A DNA stretch of 8,015 nt from Noviherbaspirillum sp. (GCA_028292785.1 JAQGLQ010000299.1:1-8015); one strand, 5' to 3'; positions 1 through 6,687 are shown, counted from the stretch's first letter. Made by a program: numbers and translations. The notes: generated from the letters alone by a model not told the origin.

Positions 1-347
1 AAGGGAGAGCTGCTGCCGGGATCGTAACGAACGAGATACGCGTCGCGGGCCGGGCATGCGGCGTCAGCGGCAAGGGAATAAGCAGGGACGGGCGTGGTCC
101 CCGCGGCGGCCGCCGTGGCGTGCAGCACGAGTGTCGCATACGGTTCGGCAAGCACTTTCTCCATCTGATCCCTGACGCACGCAAATTCCCCGCCTCTTGC
201 GGCGGCAGCGGGACTCGTCACCAAGGCGGTGGTCATCGCATCCATCGCCGGCGAAACACAGACGCAAAAAACCAGCAATGCAAGCATCACTTCGAGGTAG
301 GTTACTCCGCGTTGCCGCTTCATCATGCGTGGTTGGCGGATGCGCAT
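1..347 (-). CDS. GspI/PilV-like minor pilin precursor (3' end cut by window)
   Basis: An open frame runs on the minus strand from ATG at 347 to the left edge without a stop, giving at least 115 codons. The translation has a prepilin leader (basic, MRIRQPRMMKRQRG) cut after G14. The mature start is V15-T-Y-L-E, with Glu at +5, then a hydrophobic stretch (about 20-38). Beyond it, a segment RDQMEKVLAEPYATL is typical of the GspI/PilV group, where a helix with Met-Glu and a following Pro-Tyr is common. Valine at +1 in place of Phe or Met is less usual but tolerated. The gene starts 11 bases after the GspH-like stop. ATG at 326 (MKRQRG leader) and the ATG just before it are alternative starts; none has a clear ribosome-binding site. 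The C-terminal domain is mostly outside the window, so GspI, PilV or MshD cannot be separated. Confidence 0.82.
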   Translation of the reverse strand, partial: MRIRQPRMMKRQRGVTYLEVMLALLVFCVCVSPAMDAMTTALVTSPAAAARGGEFACVRDQMEKVLAEPYATLVLHATAAAAGTTPVPAYSLAADAACPARDAYLVRYDPGSSSP

Positions 348-358
348 GCTATCGGATT

Positions 359-931
359 TCAAGGCGAGGAGACGCGGCCGGAAACGGGATCGATGCTGAT
401 GACCCGGCGCGACGTGCCGGAAGAGACCACCACCTGATCGGCGCTCGCCACGAGAGCCACGACATCGGAGAACGCGGGGCCGGCCACGCGGACGGGATTG
501 CCGGCGCTCCCGAACGCCACTTGCTGCGATAGCGTGCCATCGGCGAAAGCGAATCTGGAGCTGACGCGCAATCCCGACGCCAGGAATGCGGTCCCGTCGA
601 GCGCCACGCGATACGGCATCTTCGCGCCCGGATGCAGCACCGGGCTGTCGGGATTCTCGACCGGCGGCGCGACGCCATCGCGCAATCGAAACACCCGCAC
701 GATGTTGTTCTCCTCGAAACTGACGACGGTCGGTTCCGCCAGCCGCGCCGCCTCCTGCCGGGCGAAATGCAATGCCTGCACTACTTCGCTTGCCGCCGTG
801 TCGACCGAGGTGCCGTTCAGCATGCCGGCCGAGGGCATCGCCACGGCGGTGATCACTGCCACCACCGCGGCCGCCACCAGCATTTCGGCCAGCGTGAATC
901 CGCGCCATCCTCGGTCCGATCGGGCACGCAT
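359..931 (-). CDS. GspH/FimT-like minor pilin (pseudopilin) precursor
   Basis: This is a 190-residue prepilin. The leader is 11 residues ending in G11, and the mature protein begins F12-T-L-A-E, with Glu at +5 (E16) and a hydrophobic helix to about residue 33. The amphipathic continuation (about 47-65, with ALHFARQEAAR) is characteristic of the GspH/FimT family. The C-terminal half is a beta-rich domain (about 68-190), as expected for that family, and contains no cysteines. Minor pilins of this type prime the fibre and sit at its tip with GspI/J/K or FimU/PilV-like partners. The start lies five bases after the pilin stop and has no obvious ribosome-binding site, so translation probably depends on the gene before it. 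In an MSHA-type reading this would be the MshC position. Confidence 0.9.
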   Translation of the reverse strand: MRARSDRGWRGFTLAEMLVAAAVVAVITAVAMPSAGMLNGTSVDTAASEVVQALHFARQEAARLAEPTVVSFEENNIVRVFRLRDGVAPPVENPDSPVLHPGAKMPYRVALDGTAFLASGLRVSSRFAFADGTLSQQVAFGSAGNPVRVAGPAFSDVVALVASADQVVVSSGTSRRVISIDPVSGRVSSP

Positions 932-936
932 GACGA

Positions 937-1506
937 TCAGCGTTCGCTCAGGGGCTTGAGGTCCATGCCCTGCAGCGTGGTATTGGCGATGAACTGGCCG
1001 GTTCGCGTGTTGAAGGCCCAGCCCTGCGAACCGCTCACCGGGACGACCGGCCCCTCGTTGGTGAAAATAGTGACGGTGGCGTTATCGGTGATCGGCTCCT
1101 TCGGCACGCCATTCCTGAGATACGGCCCGAACCGGTAGACATTCGTATCCGCCACCGCGCAGGTATTTCCCAGTGCATCCGTTGCCTTGGTCAACTGTTC
1201 GATGAAGGCTGCGCTGCCAGGCAGCGACGCGGTCCCCCGTTGCCCCGGCGGGCAAGGGTCCGAGTTCACCGTTCCATTGGGCGCCACGATGCCCGGCAGG
1301 CGGTTGATATGCTGCGCCCGGTAGACCTCGATGGCCGAACGCATGGCCGCCAGATTGGCATTCAGCGCGGATTCGCGCGCCTCCTGCGCCGAATTTCCGA
1401 AGGATGGAACCACGATGGCAGCGATGATCGCGATGATGACCACGACAATCAACAGCTCGACCAGTGAAAAACCTTTCGCCATGCGGACAGCGTTTCGACG
1501 TTTCAT
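937..1506 (-). CDS. GspG-like type IV pilin / major pseudopilin precursor
   Basis: This is a 189-residue prepilin. The 12-residue basic leader ends in G12, and the mature protein starts F13-S-L-V-E, with the conserved Glu at +5 (E17) and a long hydrophobic helix to about residue 34. It should be cut and N-methylated by a prepilin peptidase not encoded here, leaving about 177 residues. After the helix the C-terminal domain carries a GspG-like pattern: FGPYL at 126-130, the P-x-x-P of VPKEP at 135-138, then GWAFNTRTGQFIAN near 162-175. Two cysteines (C85, C116) could form a disulfide. It is longer than typical GspG, with a Pro/Gly-rich insertion at about 70-100. As the first pilin after the platform gene, with a good ribosome-binding site, it is the best candidate for the major subunit. 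An MshA- or PilA-like pilus subunit is the alternative. Confidence 0.92.
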   Translation of the reverse strand: MKRRNAVRMAKGFSLVELLIVVVIIAIIAAIVVPSFGNSAQEARESALNANLAAMRSAIEVYRAQHINRLPGIVAPNGTVNSDPCPPGQRGTASLPGSAAFIEQLTKATDALGNTCAVADTNVYRFGPYLRNGVPKEPITDNATVTIFTNEGPVVPVSGSQGWAFNTRTGQFIANTTLQGMDLKPLSER

Positions 1507-1515
1507 ATTCTTCTG

Positions 1516-1522
1516 CTCCCTT
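1516..1522 (-). promoter_or_regulatory. Shine-Dalgarno site of the GspG-like pilin gene
   Basis: On the minus strand AAGGGAG lies nine bases before the ATG at 1506. It decides the start of the pilin in favour of this ATG over an in-frame GTG at 1545, which has no such site and would add 13 residues to the leader. The surrounding 73-base gap (1507-1579) shows no convincing promoter or terminator hairpin by eye. Confidence 0.72.
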
Positions 1523-1579
1523 TTCAAAAATACATTCGACTCCACGATCCCGATAACGCTGGAATGACACTTGACGCGC

Positions 1580-2713
1580 TCAATGCACGCCGTTCGACAG
1601 CTTGAAGATCGGCACGATCATCGCGCTGACGATGATGCCGACGATCAGTCCCACGATCAGCAGCATCGCCGGCTCGGCCAGCTTCGAAAGTTGATTCAGG
1701 CGCTTGGTCAGTGCGCGGTCATGAAAGTCGGCGATGCGTAGCATCACATGGCTCAGCTGCCCGGCCTCCTCGCCTGTCGCGATCATCTGCAGGACCGTGC
1801 GCGGAATGAAGTACGTTCCCTTGAACCCTTCGGCGATGCCCCTGCCCTCGTTGACGTCCGCCTCGAGACGCGTGACGAAAGCCTGGAACTCGCGGTTGGA
1901 AATGATCTCGCGGCACGCGGTCAGCGTCGCCAGGATCGTCACGCCGTATTGCAGCGAAATGCCCATGGTGCGCATCAGCCTGGTCAGATAAATCTCGATG
2001 AAGATGTCGCGGATGAACGGCACGCGCAGTGTCGCGCGGTCGAACCAGGCAGCGCCGGCCGAACTCTTCAGCAGGAGGGCGGCGCCGCCAACCGCCAGCA
2101 CGACGGCCGCCAGAATCGCGAGCGGATGCTTGGTAAGCGCATCGCTGACCGCCATCAGGATTCTGGTCGTGACCGGCAACTGGCTGTAGATCGAAGCAAA
2201 CATCGACGCGAATTTCGGAAATACCGCGCTCAGGATGAACACCACGACCCCGACCGAGAACACCACCAGGAAAGCCGGATAGGACAATGCGGCCACCAGC
2301 GTATCGCGTAGCCTCTCCTGTTTCTCATCCATCTCCAGAAGCTGCTCCAGCACCTGGGTCAGATAGCCGCCGCCTTCGCTGACGGCGACCAGATTGGCGT
2401 AGCTTGCCGGGAATACCGCCGGAAACCTGGCCAGCGCATCCGAAAATTTCCGCCCTTCGACGATGGTGTCGATCAGACCGGCGATGGTCTGCTGCATGCG
2501 CAGGGTATCGGCTTGCGCATGCAATGACTGAAGCGCCGCATGCAGGGTCATGCCCGTGCCCAGTTGCAGCGACAGGCGCTCGGTGAAGAGAATCCGTTCC
2601 CTGGCCGCCGAGCGCCGCGCCGGCCGGGCCAGCCATGCGCGAGCCGGCTTGCCGCCGCGCTGCGCGCGGTCGGCCATGCCTGCGCTATCGATGTCTCCGA
2701 TTTCAATCGCCAT
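1580..2713 (-). CDS. GspF/PilC-family inner-membrane platform protein
   Basis: This 377-residue polytopic membrane protein should form the inner-membrane platform that couples the ATPase to pilin polymerisation. It has the two GspF domains of the family. The first spans about 42-165, with VSEGGGYL at 111-118. The second spans about 244-368, with the matching GEEAGQL at 314-320. Hydrophobic segments lie at about 144-166, 196-216 and 347-369. The start is supported by AAGGA at 2723-2727, nine bases upstream. The gene begins 33 bases after the ATPase stop, in the same frame, and a second in-frame TGA in that gap rules out a longer start. The protein is shorter than the roughly 400 residues usual for GspF/PilC. 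It lacks the typical first ~60 cytoplasmic residues (the F-x-Y-x-A-x-D-x-x-G type opening) and has a short Arg/Ala-rich segment instead. Confidence 0.95.
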   Translation of the reverse strand: MAIEIGDIDSAGMADRAQRGGKPARAWLARPARRSAARERILFTERLSLQLGTGMTLHAALQSLHAQADTLRMQQTIAGLIDTIVEGRKFSDALARFPAVFPASYANLVAVSEGGGYLTQVLEQLLEMDEKQERLRDTLVAALSYPAFLVVFSVGVVVFILSAVFPKFASMFASIYSQLPVTTRILMAVSDALTKHPLAILAAVVLAVGGAALLLKSSAGAAWFDRATLRVPFIRDIFIEIYLTRLMRTMGISLQYGVTILATLTACREIISNREFQAFVTRLEADVNEGRGIAEGFKGTYFIPRTVLQMIATGEEAGQLSHVMLRIADFHDRALTKRLNQLSKLAEPAMLLIVGLIVGIIVSAMIVPIFKLSNGVH

Positions 2714-2746
2714 GGGTAGACATCCTTCCGGAACCGGTGGTCATGG

Positions 2747-4777
2747 TCATTCGGCGTGAATCACGCGGGATACTTCGTCGAGCGTGGTGCTGCCCTCGCA
2801 AACCCGCTGCAGCACGTCGGCATACAGGTCACGGTGCTCCTTATCCGCCAGATGGCGGCTCATTTCATCCTTGCCGGCGTCGGCCAGGATCATTCGCCGC
2901 AAATCCGCATCGATGTCGACCAATTCATAGATGCCAAGCCGGCCCCTGAAGCCCGAGTCGTAGCAGGATGGGCAGCCGCGGCCGCGCGCCAGCTTCAGAT
3001 TGCCATTTCCTTTCCAGCGACAGGCGGCGGCCACTTCCGGCGCCGCGACATAGGTCGTCTTGCAGGAAACGCACACCTTGCGCACCAGACGCTGCGCCAT
3101 CACGCCGACCAGCGCCGACGACAGCAGGTACGGTTCGATGCCCATCTCGGCCAGCCGCGCCACCGCGCCCAGCGTGTCGTTGGTATGCAGGGTGGTGAGC
3201 ACAAGATGGCCGGTCAGGGCGGCCTGGATCGCGATTTCCGCGGTCTCGCGGTCGCGGATCTCCCCCAGCATGACGATGTCGGGATCCTGGCGCAGCACAT
3301 GTTTCAGGATCTTCGGGAAGGAAAGGCCGATCGCCTCGTTGATCTGGTTCTGGTTGATGATGTCCAGCTGATATTCGACCGGGTCTTCGATGGTGACGAT
3401 GTTTTTCTCGATGCTCTTCAGGAAATTGATCGCCGCATACAGGCTGGTGGTCTTGCCGCTGCCGGTCGGTCCGGTCACCAGGACCAGGCCATGGCTGCGG
3501 CCGAGCATCTTCTTGAACAGCGAGCAGATGGGCGCGGCCATGCCCAGCTTGTCGAGGTCGAGAATCGACTGGTTGGTGTCGAGCACGCGCAGCACCACCT
3601 TTTCGCCGTAGATGCCGGGCAGCGAGCTGAAGCGCAGATCGACCGTCCGGCCCTGGGTAAAGACCTGGATGCGGCCGTCCTGCGGCAGCCGGCGTTCGGC
3701 GATGTCGAGATTGGCCATCACCTTCAGTCGCGAAACGATCGCCGGATGCAGCTCCGGACGGGGCGACATCGCCTCGTACAGGATGCCGTCGATGCGCAGG
3801 CGGATGCGGGCACGCTGACGCGAAATCTCGATATGAATATCGCTGGCGTTGTCCCTGATGGCGCGCTGGATCACGGCATTGACGAGATTGACCACCGGGC
3901 TTGCGCCGGCCATTTCATCGACCACGGTGTAGTCGTCGGGCTGACGGTTCACCACCAGTTCCAGATCGTCGGCCATGCTGTGCACGAAGGCCGGCAGCCC
4001 GGACGAGCCATGCGCCTCGTCCAGCGCGCGGGAAATTTCATCGGCGGTCGCCAGCACGCAGCGCACCTTGCAACCGGTCAGCGCCTTGACGTCGTCGAAA
4101 CTGTCGATCGCCTGCGGATCGGAAGTCGCGAGTGTCAGCGTGCCGTCGACGCGGAACATGGGCAAGACATGCAGCCGGCGCGCGGTGTCGCGGTCGAGCA
4201 GCTGAACCGCTTCCGGGTCGTACAGGCCGGCCCGCAGGGAAATCGACGGCACCGAAAGCTGCTCGGCCAGCGCTTGCAGGAGCGCCGCTTCGGAGACCCA
4301 TTTCTTTTCAAGCAGGATCGATCCAAGCTGCCCGCCGGTTTTCTGCTGAAGCGCCACCGCTTCCTCGATATGCGCCGCGCTGGCATGCCCCCCTTCGCTG
4401 AGTATTTCGCCGATCTTTCTTTTTCTGCCGACCCGGGCAGGCGGCCGGGCCGGCGCATCGAATGCCGGGATCTGGTCGGTCAGCCCGGTCGCCGTGAAGA
4501 TCTCCTGCACGAGTTCGCTCGGGTAAGCGATCTTCAGTGATCCGCCGAGCCGGATCAGCCCGGCGCTCGACCTGGCCAGCAGTTCCAGTGCGCGTCCGGC
4601 AAGCAGCGATACCCGGCTGAGATCGATGATGATATGCACCTGGTGCGAAGCGATACAGGCTGCAAGGGCCGCCTCCAGCGCGGCGACCGACTCCGCCGAC
4701 ACCAGCGGCGTCTCCGGCGCCAGAAAGGTCATGGCGCCGATCCGGCTTTGCGCCACCGCGGCTTCAGACAGCGGCAT
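2747..4777 (-). CDS. GspE/PilB-family motor ATPase with N-terminal STAS-like and MshEN domains
   Basis: This 676-residue protein is the cytoplasmic ATPase that powers assembly of a pilus or pseudopilus. Its C-terminal part (about 285-676) has every hallmark of the family: Walker A GPTGSGKT at 436-443, the Asp box around 460-470, Walker B IVMLGEIRD at 501-509, His box TGHLVLTTLHTND at 522-534, and two zinc-type Cys pairs (C569/C572, C602/C605). Residues about 120-256 match the MshEN (T2SSE_N) domain. They carry two 24-residue motifs at 121-144 and 150-173 of the type that binds cyclic di-GMP in MshE; the second motif deviates at Q150 and K159. Residues about 16-107 look like a STAS domain (strand HIIIDLS at 48-54, closing TATGLTDQIPAFD), which is not a usual part of this family. 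The start overlaps the HD-GYP gene by 14 bases and has no clear ribosome-binding site, so coupling is likely. Met16 (4732) is an alternative start that would keep the STAS region. Whether it serves a type IV pilus, an MSHA-like pilus or type II secretion is undecided. Confidence 0.95.
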   Translation of the reverse strand: MPLSEAAVAQSRIGAMTFLAPETPLVSAESVAALEAALAACIASHQVHIIIDLSRVSLLAGRALELLARSSAGLIRLGGSLKIAYPSELVQEIFTATGLTDQIPAFDAPARPPARVGRKRKIGEILSEGGHASAAHIEEAVALQQKTGGQLGSILLEKKWVSEAALLQALAEQLSVPSISLRAGLYDPEAVQLLDRDTARRLHVLPMFRVDGTLTLATSDPQAIDSFDDVKALTGCKVRCVLATADEISRALDEAHGSSGLPAFVHSMADDLELVVNRQPDDYTVVDEMAGASPVVNLVNAVIQRAIRDNASDIHIEISRQRARIRLRIDGILYEAMSPRPELHPAIVSRLKVMANLDIAERRLPQDGRIQVFTQGRTVDLRFSSLPGIYGEKVVLRVLDTNQSILDLDKLGMAAPICSLFKKMLGRSHGLVLVTGPTGSGKTTSLYAAINFLKSIEKNIVTIEDPVEYQLDIINQNQINEAIGLSFPKILKHVLRQDPDIVMLGEIRDRETAEIAIQAALTGHLVLTTLHTNDTLGAVARLAEMGIEPYLLSSALVGVMAQRLVRKVCVSCKTTYVAAPEVAAACRWKGNGNLKLARGRGCPSCYDSGFRGRLGIYELVDIDADLRRMILADAGKDEMSRHLADKEHRDLYADVLQRVCEGSTTLDEVSRVIHAE

Positions 4778-6293
4778 TCTGCTGCGGCATGGGCACCGCC
4801 TCGCGCTTGATGTTGAAACGTTTCATCCAGTCGGGATCGGCTTCGCATACCCTTTTGAAGAGCGCGACGATCTGCGGATCGAGCTGGGTGCCCGCCACCC
4901 GTTCGATTTCCTTCATCGCGAATTCATGGCTGCGCCCGGGCCGGTAGGCGCGCGAACTGGTGATCGAATCGTAGGTATCCGCGACCGCGATGATGCGGGC
5001 GTTCAGCGGAATCGCCGGGCCTTTGAGCTGATGCGGATAGCCGGTGCCGTCGAATTTTTCCTGATGATGGCGCGCGCCGGGCACGGCATCCTTGAGCCTG
5101 TCGATATGACGCAGGATTTCATAGGAGCGCTCCGGATGCACCATGATGAAGGTGTATTCGTCCTCGGTGAGCCGCGCCGGCTTGCACAGGATCGCGTCGG
5201 GAATGCCGATCTTGCCGACGTCGTGCAGCAGCGACCCCCAGAACAGATTGTCCAGTTCGGACTCGGGCAGTGCCGCGGCGCGCCCGATTTCCATGGCGAT
5301 GTGGTGCACGCGTTCCGAATGGCCGCGGGTATACGGGTCCTTGGCTTCGACCGACTCGATGAGCGCGGCCGCCATCTGCTCATTGAATTTTTCCGCCTGC
5401 GACAGCATGCCGTACAGCCGCGAAAGGCTGGACAGCTGGTTGGCCAGCACCTCGCCCAGCTTGCGATCGCTATTGCTGAAATCGGGCTTGCCGTAATGAT
5501 TGACCAGCACCAGGATCGCGACCACGGAACTGCCCTCGAACACCGGGCAGCACAACAGCTTGAGCTGCATGTCGGTGAAGATGTAGGCGCGCCTCGGATC
5601 GCTCATGCTGTTGAGCACGACGGACTGACGCGCGGTGCTGACGAAACGGAACAGGTCGCCGCGCATTTCCACCAGTACCAGGTCGAGATTGTGCAGCGGC
5701 TCGCTGAGATTGGTCGCCGATATGCACACATTATCGTCGGGCTTGACGAAGGCGGCGATATCGACGTTCATCTGCTCGGCGCAGCTTTTCAGCAAGCCGG
5801 AAAAGATTTCCTCGCCTTGCCTGGCATTGCGCAGCTTCTGATCGACGGCATAGACGAGATGAAGTTCCTCGTAGCGTTCGGACAATTCCGCCGCCATCAT
5901 ATCCAGCTCCGATTTCAGCGCATGCTCGTCGGCCATCCCCGCGGCCAGATCTTCCAGCGCCTCCGCCAGCGCGTCGCGCGTGTCCGGCGCGTTTTCCGGC
6001 ACCAGCAGCGCCATATATCCGAGCAGTTCGTCGAAGCGCGAATGCACCGGCGCGTATTGCAGCGAGCGGCCGTCCTTCAGCATGTGCTCCTGCATGCCGC
6101 GGCCGCGGCAGGTCCATTCGAAGCCGGTGTCGCTGATTTCGGCGAGCCAGCGGCCGTGTCCCTCATCGTCGTCGGACCACAACAATGCGCCTCCGGCATC
6201 CGCGATCGCGAACGGATGCCGCATGCCGGTCATGCGGCGCAACCAGCGCACGTAGCGCGAAAAATCCAGCGAGGCGAACATGCCGTCATTCAT
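4764..6293 (-). CDS. GAF and HD-GYP domain protein, predicted c-di-GMP phosphodiesterase
   Basis: This 509-residue protein is predicted to hydrolyse cyclic di-GMP in the cytoplasm. Residues 1-105 form an N-terminal region I do not recognise firmly; it looks like a small PAS- or GAF-fold sensor. A helical, probably coiled-coil stretch follows (about 105-150), then a GAF-like domain (about 150-292) and an HD-GYP domain (about 305-490). The HD-GYP signature is nearly complete: H325 in TRGHSERV, the HD pair H357-D358 followed by K361 and P365, H386, H409-H410, the DGTGYP run 415-420, and D439 in VADTYD. The usual H-H-E reads H410-Q411-E412, so one metal ligand may be altered. There are no predicted membrane segments. 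It starts within the receiver gene and ends within the ATPase gene (14-base overlap). This context suggests it sets the cyclic di-GMP level seen by the MshEN domain of that ATPase. Catalytic activity is inferred, not shown. Confidence 0.92.
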   Translation of the reverse strand: MNDGMFASLDFSRYVRWLRRMTGMRHPFAIADAGGALLWSDDDEGHGRWLAEISDTGFEWTCRGRGMQEHMLKDGRSLQYAPVHSRFDELLGYMALLVPENAPDTRDALAEALEDLAAGMADEHALKSELDMMAAELSERYEELHLVYAVDQKLRNARQGEEIFSGLLKSCAEQMNVDIAAFVKPDDNVCISATNLSEPLHNLDLVLVEMRGDLFRFVSTARQSVVLNSMSDPRRAYIFTDMQLKLLCCPVFEGSSVVAILVLVNHYGKPDFSNSDRKLGEVLANQLSSLSRLYGMLSQAEKFNEQMAAALIESVEAKDPYTRGHSERVHHIAMEIGRAAALPESELDNLFWGSLLHDVGKIGIPDAILCKPARLTEDEYTFIMVHPERSYEILRHIDRLKDAVPGARHHQEKFDGTGYPHQLKGPAIPLNARIIAVADTYDSITSSRAYRPGRSHEFAMKEIERVAGTQLDPQIVALFKRVCEADPDWMKRFNIKREAVPMPQQNAAV

Positions 6294-6687
6294 GGCGAAC
6301 CTCCGGCATCGCTTGCTCCTCCCTGAAATATGTCGAGAGCCGGCCGACCAGGCGGCGCGGGCTCAGCGGCTTTTCGAGGAATTCGACGTCATTCAGCCTG
6401 CCCACCCAGGCGCGCTGCTCGAGCGCGGTCATGGAAGTCATCACCATGATCAGCGCCGCGCATTCCGGGAAGCGCTCGCGCGCCGCCTCGCACAACTCGC
6501 GGCCTCCCATTTTCGGCATCTGCACGTCGGTGATCATGACGTCCGGCGCGCGCAGCGCGAATTTTTCCAGCGCCTGCATGCCATTCACCGCCGTCTCGAC
6601 TTCGTAGCCCTCGCGCGCGAGCGTCATGCCGAGGACCCGCAGTACGTGCGGCTCGTCATCCACGATGAGAATTCGCCGCCCATTCAT
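6286..6687 (-). CDS. Single-domain response regulator (receiver only)
   Basis: This 133-residue protein is a stand-alone CheY-like receiver with no DNA-binding or enzymatic output domain. The key residues are all present: the acidic pocket D10-D11-E12, phospho-acceptor D54 in the MITDVQMP segment, switch T84, and K106 in LEKP. It is expected to be phosphorylated by the kinase encoded immediately upstream, whose stop codon overlaps its start by 4 bases. It must act by protein contact. The nearest candidate target is the HD-GYP protein that follows, whose start overlaps this gene's stop by 8 bases (ATGAATGA). That would be a split version of the RpfG-type arrangement, in which receiver and HD-GYP are one polypeptide. 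The target is inference; control of the pilus motor or the kinase itself is also possible. No strong ribosome-binding site precedes it, which fits coupled translation. Confidence 0.93.
   Translation of the reverse strand: MNGRRILIVDDEPHVLRVLGMTLAREGYEVETAVNGMQALEKFALRAPDVMITDVQMPKMGGRELCEAARERFPECAALIMVMTSMTALEQRAWVGRLNDVEFLEKPLSPRRLVGRLSTYFREEQAMPEVRHE
6300..6304 (-). promoter_or_regulatory. Shine-Dalgarno site of the HD-GYP gene
   Basis: On the minus strand the motif GGAGG lies six bases before the ATG at 6293, inside the 3' end of the receiver gene. It is the clearest ribosome-binding site among the overlapping genes. It supports the 6293 start and suggests the HD-GYP protein is translated efficiently. 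Confidence 0.75.

Noticed and set aside
1507..1545. A longer start (GTG at 1545) for the GspG-like pilin, adding 13 residues
   Set aside because: The ATG at 1506 has AAGGGAG nine bases upstream and gives a normal 12-residue prepilin leader; the GTG has no ribosome-binding site and an overlong leader.
1507..1579. Possible promoter or terminator in the gap between the platform gene and the first pilin gene
   Set aside because: TGTATT could pass for a -10 box, but there is no matching -35 box at the right distance, no sigma-54 pattern, and no stem-loop followed by a T run. An internal promoter for the pilin remains possible but is not supported by what I can see.
2756..4540. A 594-codon open frame on the plus strand opposite the motor ATPase
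   Set aside because: Its translation is rich in His, Arg, Gln and Asp with no recognisable domain, and it lies antisense to a gene with intact Walker, Asp, His and Cys motifs. Long antisense open frames are expected in GC-rich coding DNA.
4626..6326. A 566-codon open frame on the plus strand opposite the HD-GYP gene
   Set aside because: It has the same skewed composition and no domain pattern, while the minus strand encodes a clear GAF/HD-GYP protein. It is an antisense shadow.
6286..6687. Receiver and HD-GYP genes as a frameshifted RpfG-like single gene
   Set aside because: The receiver is a complete domain with its own stop, and the HD-GYP gene has a strong GGAGG site and an intact N-terminal region of its own, so two separate coupled genes fit better than a broken fusion.
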